Below, in pieces: positions 34,147 through 43,108 of a stretch of 52,220 nt of DNA. A program made the position numbers and the translations under genes. Every line of letters begins with the position of its first letter. Position 1 is the stretch's first letter. The notes under the pieces are model-generated. The model saw only the letters and a list, made by a program, of their open reading frames with translations. It was not told the DNA's origin and did no database searches. Location of the stretch: the NCBI GenBank assembly GCA_963205275.1, contig CAUJIH010000058.1:1-52220 (forward strand), given 5' to 3'. Origin of the DNA: Verrucomicrobiota bacterium (lineage in GTDB: Bacteria > Verrucomicrobiota > Verrucomicrobiia > Verrucomicrobiales > DEV007).

Positions 34147-35076
34147 TTAGTACAACTCGAAGTCGATCAGCTCATCTCCGATTTCCGGCTTTATCGCCGT
34201 ATCGCTATTGGCGTTTTTTGTAATCAAGGTAGCGATCGACTGACCTTGATCCACCTGATTTACCTTCACCCAGCCGAGAACTTCCGTACCCCGACGGACA
34301 GCGAAGCGCTGATCGACTTTCACGAGCTCATCGGCTCCGGCATCGAAAGTGACGACTCCCCACTCGGGATCATAACTGAGCACCTTCCCGATCGATGGAG
34401 CTCTTTTGATTTGCTCCCGTTGACGATTCAACTGAGCTTCCATCTGAGGGTTTCCACCCGGAGGATTGTTTACGGCATCTCGCAGGAAGTCAGGAAGATC
34501 AGGTGTAATTTCCGTGGTGCCGGCTCCCGGTGTCGGAGTTGCTCCCATACCATTGCCAGCCACTTCGTTCATTCTCTGCTCCGTCGCCTGTCCCGCTTTT
34601 TTCGCAGCTTCGAGAGAATTTCTCATGCTCGCGATCTCAGGATCCTCGGGCCGTGGTAGGTTTTTCTCCACATCAGGAGAAGCTGCTACCGGTGGCAATG
34701 TTGATGGTGCCGCGCCAGGATTTGGATTGGGCTGGGTTTGAGGCGCCGAAGGATTGGCGTTGGGAGCAACCGTGCTCAGATAGACCGGATTCCCCTGTGC
34801 ATCGTAGAGTACGGTTCCGGTGGTGGAGGCGCTCGTACCTGGTGCAGTCGGAGCTGCAGGGGGGGTGGCGGGAGCACCCGCGTTTTCGACAGGTAGTCCT
34901 AAGGATTTTTTGAGTGCGAGCTCCTTCTCCGTATATTCCTTCTCCAAGGAGGATTTTACGTAGTCGCGATAACTCAATCCCCCAATGACGAGCAGCAGTA
35001 GCCCCGCCACACTCAGGGCGATCATGGGGGCGCGACTATGCGTCTGATGCAAGCTGATGTCATCTGGGTCGATCAT
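34147..35076 (-). CDS. Single-pass membrane protein with proline-rich linker, unknown function
   Basis: The product has 309 residues. A short cytoplasmic tail is followed by one membrane helix at about 18-37 (MIALSVAGLLLLVIGGLSY) and a charged helical stretch (YTEKELALKKSL). A long linker rich in proline, alanine and threonine comes next (about 68-130). A conserved-looking C-terminal section contains IGKVLSYDPEWGVVTFDAG and FAVRRGTEVLGWVKVNQVDQ. The last part resembles short beta domains seen in many PVC membrane proteins that describe values as set or overwritten, but I cannot assign a function. The large periplasmic region suggests a structural or envelope role. Confidence 0.75.
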   Translation of the reverse strand: MIDPDDISLHQTHSRAPMIALSVAGLLLLVIGGLSYRDYVKSSLEKEYTEKELALKKSLGLPVENAGAPATPPAAPTAPGTSASTTGTVLYDAQGNPVYLSTVAPNANPSAPQTQPNPNPGAAPSTLPPVAASPDVEKNLPRPEDPEIASMRNSLEAAKKAGQATEQRMNEVAGNGMGATPTPGAGTTEITPDLPDFLRDAVNNPPGGNPQMEAQLNRQREQIKRAPSIGKVLSYDPEWGVVTFDAGADELVKVDQRFAVRRGTEVLGWVKVNQVDQGQSIATLITKNANSDTAIKPEIGDELIDFELY

Positions 35077-35140
35077 AATTCGATGGATACGAAGATTAGA
35101 TATTGTAACATATTCTTCCCAGATACGACAATCTTCGGCT

Positions 35141-35674
35141 TCAGAAATCGCACCGTCTTTGCACAGACGAGAGTCCGGTCTGGGTCAAAAAGTCCTGAAG
35201 TACACACGCTCGATAGTTCGATTCAGCTAGGCGCAGTATCGCCCTAGGTGGCAGACTGCCATAGCGGACGACGGAGAAGGGCGATCTCTGCGACGATACG
35301 CAGCCAGTCGTCTGCCAATCGGTGGGGTAAACGAAAATTCCGTGAGAGAATAATCCCTGCGGTGTCCAACTCAGCCTTCTTTTCGTGGATGTGGAGGATA
35401 TTGGCTGAAAAGAATTTGCCGCTTTATCGAGCGATTCTCCGGTTTCATAAAGCATTCGGTAGGAATCCGGGAGAGAGACGAAACTGATCTTCGCGATCCC
35501 GTTACGATGACGGAACATGAGTCCATGAGCATCCGCGTCCAAGACGGATATATCATGATAGACTTGACCAGTTTTGGTCGTCAGACTCTCGTGATCATAC
35601 CCGCCATCCTGAGCACTTAGGGGAAGAGCGATCAAAGCGAGACTGCAATAAATCGTAACTTTGAGAAAATTCAT
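35141..35674 (-). CDS. Small secreted protein, PVC-type
   Basis: About 177 residues from the ATG at 35674, which gives a signal peptide (MNFLKVTIYCSLALIALPLS, then AQDGGYD). The N-terminal mature part (TTKTGQVYHDISVLDADAHG, then LMFRHRNGIAKISFVSLPDS) matches a short beta-rich motif that I recall from many small secreted verrucomicrobial proteins. The C-terminal half is less distinctive and contains several basic residues and cysteines. It has its own promoter space on the minus strand. The function is unknown; an envelope location is likely. Confidence 0.6.
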   Translation of the reverse strand: MNFLKVTIYCSLALIALPLSAQDGGYDHESLTTKTGQVYHDISVLDADAHGLMFRHRNGIAKISFVSLPDSYRMLYETGESLDKAANSFQPISSTSTKRRLSWTPQGLFSHGIFVYPTDWQTTGCVSSQRSPFSVVRYGSLPPRAILRLAESNYRACVLQDFLTQTGLSSVQRRCDF

Positions 35675-35842
35675 ACAATCGGGAATCATGAATGGGAAAC
35701 CGCGTTCAGTCCACTAGGAAATCAGATTTTCTAGCGACTGAATCGGGAGATGTAGGTTCTGAGGAATTAATGCGCCGCTGCGCAGAAAAGAGCCTCAAAT
35801 TCCTTGCATGAAGCTGCTATCCTCGTTTTTGTTCGAAAATCC

Positions 35843-36742
35843 ATGACTCGATCATCTCGCCCTATTCTGCACTTTCTTCCTTTGATGGAAGTGCTGTTCC
35901 TAATTCCCCTGTCCTGCGGGATCGCCGGGGCGGCAGTGATCCATGTTCCCGCCCAGTTCAGCACGATTCAGGAAGCCGTGGACGTGGCTCAAGTGGGCGA
36001 TGATATCGAGCTCGATGCCAATTATTATAGCGAGGACGTGACGGTGACCAAAGAAGTCACCATCCGTGGAGCCAATGCCGACATCTCGGCTGGAAGCCAC
36101 TCTGGAAAGCGAGGTGGGGAATCGTTGATCGAGAACAGTTGTTTTGTGATCACCGCATCGAATGTCGTGATCGAGGGATTGCTCTTCCGGGGTGGATCGG
36201 AGTTCTTACAGAACGATGGGAAGCATGCCATCGTAGTGAGTGCGGCGGGCGTCTGTATTCAAAACTCGATCTTTGAGAACGTCGTTGGTGAGCAATCTTC
36301 TGCGATTCTGGCAAAGGCGAATCAGTCGGACGATCTGCTCGTCGAGGGATGTTCGCTGCGCGGAAATACCTGTGCTCTGCGACTGGAGCAATCCAGAGGT
36401 GGTACCATAAGGGGGAATCGGATCGAAGCGGACAAGGTCGGCGTGCTCGGAATCGAGATGGAGAATGTGAGTGATCTCGGTGTAGCAGAGAATTGCTTCG
36501 CTGGCCATTCCCGCGCTGCATGGGTGATTCGTAAGGCAGGATCAGGAATTGTCGCTCAGAGAAACCAGTTCGAAGGGGATCACTTGGCACTGATCCACGA
36601 AGGAGGAGAAGTGGTCGATCTCAGGAACTGTTGCTGGGGAGATCGCCAGGGGCCGAAGGGAAAAATCAGGGGGACAGGTGAAACCTTATCTTCTCCTTGG
36701 TCGGAACATGCACTGTTTTCGGACTCTCAGACTCAGGATTAG
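35843..36742 (+). CDS. Secreted right-handed beta-helix protein
   Basis: About 299 residues from the ATG at 35843; an earlier ATG at 35804 would add 13 residues. The signal region is MEVLFLIPLSCGIAGAAV. Then comes the canonical opening of parallel beta-helix proteins: IHVPAQFSTIQEAVDVAQVG. Repeated coils follow, each with a hydrophobic NxI/NxF turn (SNVVIEGLLFRGG, AAGVCIQNSIFENV, RGGTIRGNRIEADKVG, LGVAENCFAGHSR). No pectate-lyase catalytic cluster is evident, so it may bind rather than cleave polysaccharide. It converges on the MacB-like permease gene with 20 bases between the stops. Confidence 0.8.
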   Translation: MTRSSRPILHFLPLMEVLFLIPLSCGIAGAAVIHVPAQFSTIQEAVDVAQVGDDIELDANYYSEDVTVTKEVTIRGANADISAGSHSGKRGGESLIENSCFVITASNVVIEGLLFRGGSEFLQNDGKHAIVVSAAGVCIQNSIFENVVGEQSSAILAKANQSDDLLVEGCSLRGNTCALRLEQSRGGTIRGNRIEADKVGVLGIEMENVSDLGVAENCFAGHSRAAWVIRKAGSGIVAQRNQFEGDHLALIHEGGEVVDLRNCCWGDRQGPKGKIRGTGETLSSPWSEHALFSDSQTQD

Positions 36743-36762
36743 TAATTTTCTCTCCGATTTTC

Positions 36763-37971
36763 CTATTCATAACGAAGTGCATCGATGGGGTCCAGTGCTG
36801 CGGCTCGTCGTGCGGGCATGAAGCCGAAGAGAATCCCGATGGCTGCCGAGAAGAGAAAGGCGATCAGATTGATCGGTGCGTTGAAGGTGAAGGAAACGCC
36901 TACGGTTTTCACCAACGCATGACAGAGGCCATAGGCTAGTGCGATCCCGGACAGGCCTCCGACGCAGGAGAGTGTCACTGCTTCGACGAGAAATTGAAGC
37001 AGTACCTCATGAGCGCGGGCACCGATGGCCAGTCGGATTCCAATCTCGCGTGTTCGTTCGGTCACGGACACCAGCATGATGTTCATGATTCCGATCCCTC
37101 CGACTAGCAGCGATACGCCTGCCACAGCACCGAGCAACGAGGTCATCACCCGGGTGGATGAACTCATCGTCTCCGCGAGTTGCTGCGAATCGAAGACGTT
37201 GAAATTATCGTTCTCGTTACTCACGATATTTCGCCTCTCTCGCATGAGAGATGAGACGTCGGCGACAATGTTGATCCCTGGATAGCCTTCTTCTCCCGAG
37301 ATCATCACCTGTGTAACATACCGCTCCTTCTGGAGGCCGGTCTGGCGCTGGATGAGGGTGGTATACGGGACGATAATATTATCATCCAGATCCGATCCGA
37401 ATCCGCTCTGTCCTTTGACTGCGGTGACGCCGATCACCTGAGCATTGAATTTTCCGATCCGGATCAGTTCTCCGATGGGATTCATCCCTTCTCCGAACAA
37501 TTCCCGCCGCACCGTCTCTCCGATCACAGCGACGGTCGCTCCATCGGTCACTTCTTTTTCGTTGAAAAAGCGACCGAGACTCAGTTCCCAGTTCGCGATA
37601 GAAAAATAGTGTGTCGTCGTGCCCTGGATACTGGTACTACGATCCGATTCCTTGTAAACGACTCGAACTGTGGTGCCGACGATGGGAGCGATGTCTCGAA
37701 TGCCTGGCACCTGGTAGCGGATCGCATCCACGTCACGGAGCGTGAACTTCGGTGCATTCCGTGACATCCAGCTCTCGCCAGGACGCAGAACTAGCAAATT
37801 CGATCCAATTTTCGAAATTTGCGCTCGGATCGATTCCGTCGCCGCCTGCCCCAGTGTGACCATCGTAATCACCGCTCCGACACCTATTACGATACCGATC
37901 ACTGTCAGAAACGAACGCATGAGATTGCGGCGAATCTCGCGAACGGCAATGAGTAGGGCGTTGAGAAGCAT
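36763..37971 (-). CDS. MacB-like ABC transporter permease, no ATPase adjacent
   Basis: The product has 402 residues. It matches the MacB/FtsX permease family: an N-terminal helix with RNLMRSFLTVIGIVIGVGAV, a large periplasmic domain of about 210 residues with VPGIRDIAPIV and GMNPIGELIRIG, then three C-terminal helices with GGIGIMNIMLVSVTERTREIGIRLAIGAR. That last motif is very characteristic. MacB-type permeases use mechanotransmission to drive lipoprotein or peptide export and need an ATPase. None is encoded on either side, so it must partner with one from elsewhere. It is divergent from mnmA across 361 bases. Confidence 0.88.
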   Translation of the reverse strand: MLLNALLIAVREIRRNLMRSFLTVIGIVIGVGAVITMVTLGQAATESIRAQISKIGSNLLVLRPGESWMSRNAPKFTLRDVDAIRYQVPGIRDIAPIVGTTVRVVYKESDRSTSIQGTTTHYFSIANWELSLGRFFNEKEVTDGATVAVIGETVRRELFGEGMNPIGELIRIGKFNAQVIGVTAVKGQSGFGSDLDDNIIVPYTTLIQRQTGLQKERYVTQVMISGEEGYPGINIVADVSSLMRERRNIVSNENDNFNVFDSQQLAETMSSSTRVMTSLLGAVAGVSLLVGGIGIMNIMLVSVTERTREIGIRLAIGARAHEVLLQFLVEAVTLSCVGGLSGIALAYGLCHALVKTVGVSFTFNAPINLIAFLFSAAIGILFGFMPARRAAALDPIDALRYE

Positions 37972-38332
37972 CGAATATTCAGGAAGCTACAAAAGATAAA
38001 AAACAGTGACAAAAAGTGTAGTTACGGAAATCAGGAAGTCTCTGGCGTGAAAAATCTCTTGTCACTGAGTCGGGCCTGATCTGCGCATTATCGGATCCGT
38101 CGCTGTTGAATGTTCAGAATTTTCCGGGGCAGCTTATTTATCGTTGAATAATCTCCTCCAATCCTCCACACTCCCCTGCGATGAGACGGGCGCGAATTAG
38201 AGGCGAGGGTATTGGCTCCGACCACTGCATCTCCCGTGTGATGGACAGGCAATTCCTCTTCCGCGATGGGGAGACGACGGTCTTGGATGCCTCATATTAG
38301 ACGCGTTCTCTCTTCTGAACTGATTTGATTTA
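37972..38332. other. Intergenic region upstream of mnmA containing a transposase remnant
   Basis: A gap of 361 bases lies between the divergent MacB-like permease and mnmA genes. The right half contains a 40-codon frame (38181-38300) that looks like the start of a Y1-type transposase, listed separately. The left half shows no feature I can name. A promoter for mnmA probably lies between 38300 and 38333 or within the remnant. Confidence 0.4.
38181..38300 (+). pseudogene. N-terminal remnant of a Y1 / REP-associated tyrosine transposase (RAYT)
   Basis: This frame of 39 codons plus stop starts at an ATG and reads MRRARIRGEGIGSDHCISRV, then MDRQFLFRDGE before drifting to a stop. I recall RAYT-type Y1 transposases of PVC bacteria that begin with the same order of motifs: basic ARI/GEG, a YHCISR-like segment, a hydrophobic F-L-F and an acidic turn. 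The expected tyrosine before HC is replaced by aspartate (DHC). The catalytic region with the HxH motif and the rest of the domain are absent. It is therefore a degenerate 5' fragment, just upstream of mnmA. The assignment rests on a short segment. Confidence 0.5.
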
Positions 38333-39415
38333 ATGGCGAGGATTCTGGTAGCGGTGTCTGGTGGGGTGGACTCCAGTGTGGCGGCGGCGCTTCTGCTGGA
38401 GCAGGGGCACGAGGTGGTCGGTGCATACATGAAAAACTGGACGAACGAGGACGACTTGCCTGGCGATTGCCCTTGGGAGCAGGATATCATCGACGCCCGT
38501 GCGGTTTGTGATTTTCTCGGGATTGAGTTTCGCATTTTATCCCTGATGGAGGAATATCGACAGCGAGTCGTTGACTATCTGCTGTCAGGCTACCGTGAGG
38601 GGATTACGCCGAATCCGGATACTATGTGCAATCGGGAGATGAAGTTCGGCATCTTTCGCGAATTCGCTGCGGATCAGGGCTTTGACTTCATCGCGACTGG
38701 CCACTATGCACGTCGTGTGGAACGCTCGGATGGTGCTGTCGATGTCCTGCGCGGGATGCCGGATAAGGATCAGACGTACTTTCTCTCTTTGCTGAGGCAG
38801 GAGCAAGTCCGACCGGCGCTGTTTCCCATCGGTGAGATGACGAAGGCGGAGGTGCGCAAAAAGGCGACAGAGCTACGGATCCCGGTCGCAGAAAAAAAAG
38901 ACAGTCAGGGGATCTGTTTTATCGGTCAGATTCGAATGACGGATTTTCTTGCCCATTACATTCCGGATCAGCCGGGAAATATCGTCAATCCAGAGGGAAA
39001 AGTTCTCGGTCGCCACCGAGGGCTGCATCTGCATACACTCGGCCAGCGGAAGGGGTTAGGGGTTCCCTCGAATACTTTCGGTAAGGCCTATGTCGTAGTG
39101 GCGAAGCGATTCGAGAGCAACGAGTTGGTGGTGGCTTTTGACGAACCGAATGCGCCAGATCTCTATGCCACACGCTGTCGGGTGGGGAGTATCAGTGCGA
39201 TTCGCGATCCGCTCTTTTTGAAAAAGCGTGCTCTTCTGGCCCAGCCACGTTATCGCGCTCCTGCGGTTTCGGTGGAGGTCGAGCCGATTGATGAGACGAC
39301 TGCGCTTTTGAGCTTCTCCACTCCACAGCGTGCCCTCGTTCCTGGTCAGGTCTGTGCCTTCTATGAAGGAAACTGCCTGCTGGGCGGGGGAGTCTTCGAG
39401 CAGATTTTCTCCTGA
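38333..39415 (+). CDS. mnmA: tRNA-specific 2-thiouridylase MnmA
   Basis: The product has 360 residues, the usual length. The PP-loop ATP site is SGGVDSSVAA (residues 9-18). The two catalytic cysteines are C99 in NPDTMCNREMKF and C195 in SQGICFIGQ, with KKDSQGI before the latter. The C-terminal part has the beta-barrel features of MnmA (HTLGQRKGLGV, LVPGQVCAFYEGNCLLGGG). It adds sulfur to C2 of uridine 34 in tRNAs for Lys, Glu and Gln, using ATP and a sulfur relay. It converges on the M23 peptidase gene with 4 bases between the stops. There is no obvious operon partner. Confidence 0.95.
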   Translation: MARILVAVSGGVDSSVAAALLLEQGHEVVGAYMKNWTNEDDLPGDCPWEQDIIDARAVCDFLGIEFRILSLMEEYRQRVVDYLLSGYREGITPNPDTMCNREMKFGIFREFAADQGFDFIATGHYARRVERSDGAVDVLRGMPDKDQTYFLSLLRQEQVRPALFPIGEMTKAEVRKKATELRIPVAEKKDSQGICFIGQIRMTDFLAHYIPDQPGNIVNPEGKVLGRHRGLHLHTLGQRKGLGVPSNTFGKAYVVVAKRFESNELVVAFDEPNAPDLYATRCRVGSISAIRDPLFLKKRALLAQPRYRAPAVSVEVEPIDETTALLSFSTPQRALVPGQVCAFYEGNCLLGGGVFEQIFS

Positions 39416-39419
39416 GAGA

Positions 39420-40454
39420 TCAGAAGGAGTCAGTGATCAACTCGATATAGCGCGAGCCGCTGGGAGAAAGAGTAGCAGTGCTTCCGGTGCCAGAGAGTCT
39501 CTGCACGGTATAGTCAGCATGATTTCCGGATGTCGGTTTCACGTAGCTAACAACGGGAGCAGAGACGGATTGCGACAGGGCGCGAATGGCGAGAGGCACT
39601 CCGAGAGCGTCGAAAGAGAATTCCCAGCTCTTCGGTTCCGGCACCTGATCCTGTCCCTGGACCAGCCAGGGATAGCGACGGAGGAAGGCCATGTGTTCGT
39701 GAGCAGGAACGATCACCTTGTAATAGGGTTCAGAACGGGATAGGAATTGGGAGATCGCGATCTTCTGATCGGCGTGATGAGCGAGAAACAGTTGGGCGAT
39801 ATCCAGTCCGGTCAGATTCATCCCATTATAGATTCCGTGATGATTTTTCGTGGTGAAATGCTTGTCATACCAGAACGCAAAGCGATCACTGAGGATGAAG
39901 TTTAATTCCACATGGACGTGTGATCGCTCGCGATTGATTCCATCACCCGTATGCCCCAGTTGACCGATTTTTTCACCGGCAGCTACGCTCTGTCCATCAG
40001 AGACGTGCGCTGCGGACAGGTGGGCATAGAGAGAGAGGAATGGGCCTTCGCCCCAGTCGTGGTGGATGACGATATAGCGTCCGTAGTTGCTCAGATTGGC
40101 TGCTGGCGTCACATGAACGACCGTACCTGCGGCGATCGCACGCACTTCGTCGAGTGGCTCCCCGGCTGCATCGCGTCTCAGAGGAAGAACATCCATTCCT
40201 TCGTGGAATCGAGTCGAGATTACGCCTTCCGGAGTGCGCTTCTGATTCCGCACTAGTCCATAGCCACCGCCGCTCCATGGCCGTGATTCCTCTCCTTCGA
40301 AGTTCCGATACACGTACATATAGAACTTCGACGGATCGGAGAAGATCGCATCATTGTCCGTAGGAAGTACGAGCCCGAGAGGAGACGAGAACGCGAAACA
40401 GGACGTGAAGAGGGTAAGAAGAAAAAACAGTGAGAAAAGAAAACGAGAAACCAT
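39420..40454 (-). CDS. Exported M23-family peptidase (peptidoglycan hydrolase-like)
   Basis: The product has 344 residues. It begins with a signal peptide (MVSRFLFSLFFLLTLFTSCF). The M23/LytM core is present: the metal ligands H84 and D88 in RFHEGMDVLPL, then GTVVHVT, NYGRYIVIHHDWG, LSLYAHLS and the HVH pair at 179-181 in SHVHVELNF. The zinc-ligand pattern HxxxD...HxH fits an active endopeptidase that cuts peptidoglycan crosslinks. A C-terminal section of about 140 residues (ADYTVQRLSGTGSTATLSP) is not part of the catalytic domain and may be a binding module. The small secreted protein upstream may be in the same transcript (53-base gap). Confidence 0.85.
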   Translation of the reverse strand: MVSRFLFSLFFLLTLFTSCFAFSSPLGLVLPTDNDAIFSDPSKFYMYVYRNFEGEESRPWSGGGYGLVRNQKRTPEGVISTRFHEGMDVLPLRRDAAGEPLDEVRAIAAGTVVHVTPAANLSNYGRYIVIHHDWGEGPFLSLYAHLSAAHVSDGQSVAAGEKIGQLGHTGDGINRERSHVHVELNFILSDRFAFWYDKHFTTKNHHGIYNGMNLTGLDIAQLFLAHHADQKIAISQFLSRSEPYYKVIVPAHEHMAFLRRYPWLVQGQDQVPEPKSWEFSFDALGVPLAIRALSQSVSAPVVSYVKPTSGNHADYTVQRLSGTGSTATLSPSGSRYIELITDSF

Positions 40455-40507
40455 GGAGAGAGAAAAATCACCTGACCCGTGGCGGGTCGTGGGCGGATCG
40501 AGTTAGC

Positions 40508-41020
40508 TCATCGCGGAAGATCGAACTGAGGGCCGGTCTTCGGCTTGTAGTCATCGACGTGAGGGAACCGTTTGCGAAATTCCTGCAGGTGGCGCTGTTG
40601 CAGTCCACTCCAGACGACCACGACCCCATCATCGATCGGACGGTCGATCAGTACGGCGGCTAGGGGGGCGTCAGAACAGCGGATGCCGATCAATTTTCCC
40701 TGATGGGTCAGTGTCAGTGCCTTGAGTTCTGTGGCTGCATGCTCTTTCAGTCGAAACGCGGCCCCGTATGTGACTCCATCGGCCGCTGTGAATGGGTAAA
40801 ACCACGCGATATCCCGATCTGTAAAGGAAGGCAGCTTGCTGAAGTAGTATTGTCTGTGTTCTGTCCCGAGCTTGAGCGGGACTACCATTTTCGGATTGTC
40901 CGTCTCGTCTCCTTCGACGTGCATGGAGATTATGGCAAGCTTAGAACGAGCACCCGAGCCCTCTCCGCTGACGACAGCGAAGAGGAGAAACAGGGTCAGA
41001 GGGGCAAGGCGAAAACGCAT
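40508..41020 (-). CDS. Small secreted protein of unknown function upstream of the M23 peptidase
   Basis: About 170 residues from the ATG at 41020. That start gives a signal peptide (MRFRLAPLTLFLLFAVVSGE, then GSGARS). The open frame extends to 41056 without better features. The mature part includes KLAIISMHVEGDETDNP, RQYYFSKLPSFTDRD, FYPFTAADGVTYGAAF and DGVVVVWSGLQQRHLQEF. The order of strands and one helix is consistent with a small envelope domain, but no family is recognised. It may be co-transcribed with the M23 peptidase. Confidence 0.65.
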   Translation of the reverse strand: MRFRLAPLTLFLLFAVVSGEGSGARSKLAIISMHVEGDETDNPKMVVPLKLGTEHRQYYFSKLPSFTDRDIAWFYPFTAADGVTYGAAFRLKEHAATELKALTLTHQGKLIGIRCSDAPLAAVLIDRPIDDGVVVVWSGLQQRHLQEFRKRFPHVDDYKPKTGPQFDLPR

Positions 41021-41210
41021 AATGCGAAGATAAGCGAATTTCTGGGGAAAAGGCAAGCATCAGTCGTTCGGCATGAAGGGAGCATTTCATCTGGCTGGAG
41101 TGGTCATTGAATGGGGAGGGCTTCATCAGAATAGCCCGGACTCATCCACTCACTTGCAAAGCGGGTACCACATCTTAGAGTGATCGTCCGGCGTGTATTG
41201 TCCGGCTGAG

Positions 41211-41987
41211 ATGGATTTGATCTACCTGATTCTGGCGACTCTGACCTTCGGCGGTGGCTTTGCCCTCGCCGTGGCCTCTCTGCGTCGAGAAGAAGGGAGA
41301 AGGCATGGCTTAGGGATTCCGCTGGCCGTGGTGGGGCTGGTATTCCAGTTGCTGTTTCTTCGCGAACGCGGGGCACTGCATGGACGCTGTCCGATTACGA
41401 GTGGGGCGGAGGTGTTAGTTTTCGTAAGTTGGAGCATCGTGGTGTTTTATCTCATCCTCGGGCGGGCCTTTCGGCTATCGCTGCTGGGGCTGTTTTCGAT
41501 GCCCATTGTGTTTTTACTACAGGTGATCGCCATCGCGCTCCTGCTGTTTTCTGATCCCGGTGCTCGCCCTCCAGCGAGGCTGGATGTCTGGCTGGAAATG
41601 CATGCATCCACTTCATTGCTCGCCTACGGAGCCTTCGGGCTCGCGGGAATTGCCGGGGTCATGTATTTGGTGCAGGACAGGCAACTGAAGAGCCGGCAGT
41701 TGGGGCGGCTCTTTTATTCCATGCCTCCGATCCGCTATCTCATGAGCGCGCTGGAGCGCTTGCTCTGGATCGGATCGCTGCTCTTGACGGTGGGGATCGT
41801 TGCCGCATTCTGGATGGATGTGAGGCCAAATGCGACGCACCTTTTCATCTACAGTTTCGTCTGGCTGGTATATATTGCGCTGATCATCGTGCATGCACTG
41901 CGGCGGCTCGTGTCTCGGCGCTTCGCTCTGTATGTGATCGGGGCTTTTGTGATCGCTCTGGTGTCTCTGTCGGCTCTCTCACTCTGA
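41211..41987 (+). CDS. HemX / CcsA-like cytochrome c assembly membrane protein
   Basis: About 258 residues from the ATG at 41211 (a GTG at 41193 is also in frame). It has about eight membrane helices, for example LIYLILATLTFGGGFALAVA, VLVFVSWSIVVFYLILG, SLLGLFSMPIVFLLQVIAIA and HLFIYSFVWLVYIALIIVHAL. The segment WLEMHASTSLLAYGAFGLAG is typical of the CcsA/HemX family, which binds or moves haem across the membrane. It lies 23 bases upstream of hemA in the haem operon. HemX proteins sit at this position and have been linked to control of HemA abundance. The family is clear; the exact role (haem export versus regulation) is not. Confidence 0.85.
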   Translation: MDLIYLILATLTFGGGFALAVASLRREEGRRHGLGIPLAVVGLVFQLLFLRERGALHGRCPITSGAEVLVFVSWSIVVFYLILGRAFRLSLLGLFSMPIVFLLQVIAIALLLFSDPGARPPARLDVWLEMHASTSLLAYGAFGLAGIAGVMYLVQDRQLKSRQLGRLFYSMPPIRYLMSALERLLWIGSLLLTVGIVAAFWMDVRPNATHLFIYSFVWLVYIALIIVHALRRLVSRRFALYVIGAFVIALVSLSALSL

Positions 41988-42010
41988 TTCAACACAACGA
42001 TTTCCTCTCC

Positions 42011-43108
42011 GTGTCTATTTTCTGTATTGGCGTGAATTACAAGACTACCCGGATCGAAGCCCGGGAGCGTCTCGCCATCTCGGAGCATTCTGTCCCGGCT
42101 CATCTGGGCACAATTTGCAATCTGAAGGGAGTAAATGAGGCCGTGGTGCTCTCGACCTGCAATCGAGTGGAAATTTATGGAGGAGGCGAGGATCCTGTCG
42201 TCGCTCTTGATTCGCTCAAAGCCTATCTCGAAAGCTATTTTCAGGTCCGGTCCGGAGAGGTTGATTTTTACCGCCACCAGCAGGAGGCGGCAGCGAATCA
42301 TCTCTTCGAAGTCGCAGGCGGGCTTGATTCCATGGTCTTGGGCGAGACAGAGATTTTCGGTCAGGTGAAAAAGGCCTACATGATCGCGCAAAAGGTGGGT
42401 AGTACGGCGCGACAGATGAACAAGCTCTTCCAGCAGTCTTTTACCGTAGGGAAATTAGTGCGCTCGAATACTAGCATTCAGCAGGGGTCTACCTCAGTTG
42501 GCTCGGCGGCGGTGGATCTAGCGGAGAAGATTTTCGGTAGTCTGGAGGGATGCAGCGTGATGATCATCGGTGCCGGAGAGATGAGCCGAGTCACGGCCCA
42601 GAGCCTAGTATCTCGGGGGGCACGGAGCATCATCGTATCCAATCGTAGCTATGACAAGGCGGCGGAATTAGCGGCAGAGCTGAATGGCGAGGCCGTGCGC
42701 TTCGATGACTGGGAAAGTAAGCTCGACTTCGTGGACATCGTGATCTCTTCGACTGCCGCACCGCATACGGTGGTTCAGGCTTTCCCGATCCGTCGAGCGA
42801 TGGCTAGACGACGGGGACGCTCTCTCTTTCTGATCGATATCGCCGTGCCTCGGGATATCGAGGACGGAGTCAATGTGCTTGATAATGTGTATCTGTATAA
42901 CATCGACCAGCTTCAGCAGATCGCGTCTGAAGGGAAGGCACGGCGCGAGCGTCAGTTGGTGATTTGTCGCGATGTCATCGCCGCCTTTCTCCGGGAGAAA
43001 GGAATCGATGCACTGGCTCCGCTTCCGCCTGATCGGGTCAGGCATCAAGATACAGAACAAAACAGGACCGATTCTCCCGGTTCTGGCCAACCTCTCACCG
43101 AACCATGA
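42011..43108 (+). CDS. hemA: Glutamyl-tRNA reductase HemA
   Basis: The product has 365 residues and a GTG start. It converts glutamyl-tRNA to glutamate-1-semialdehyde with NADPH, the first committed step of C5 haem synthesis. It has GVNYKTTRIEARERLAI at the start and the catalytic cysteine C50 in LSTCNRVEIY. Other family motifs follow: DSMVLGETEIFGQVKKAY, NADPH-binding IIGAGEMSRVTAQSL and FLIDIAVPRDIEDGVN. The tail after about 330 is short and polar. hemC overlaps it (ATGA at 43105-43108), which couples their translation. Feedback by haem on protein stability is common but is not visible in the DNA. Confidence 0.96.
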   Translation: MSIFCIGVNYKTTRIEARERLAISEHSVPAHLGTICNLKGVNEAVVLSTCNRVEIYGGGEDPVVALDSLKAYLESYFQVRSGEVDFYRHQQEAAANHLFEVAGGLDSMVLGETEIFGQVKKAYMIAQKVGSTARQMNKLFQQSFTVGKLVRSNTSIQQGSTSVGSAAVDLAEKIFGSLEGCSVMIIGAGEMSRVTAQSLVSRGARSIIVSNRSYDKAAELAAELNGEAVRFDDWESKLDFVDIVISSTAAPHTVVQAFPIRRAMARRRGRSLFLIDIAVPRDIEDGVNVLDNVYLYNIDQLQQIASEGKARRERQLVICRDVIAAFLREKGIDALAPLPPDRVRHQDTEQNRTDSPGSGQPLTEP

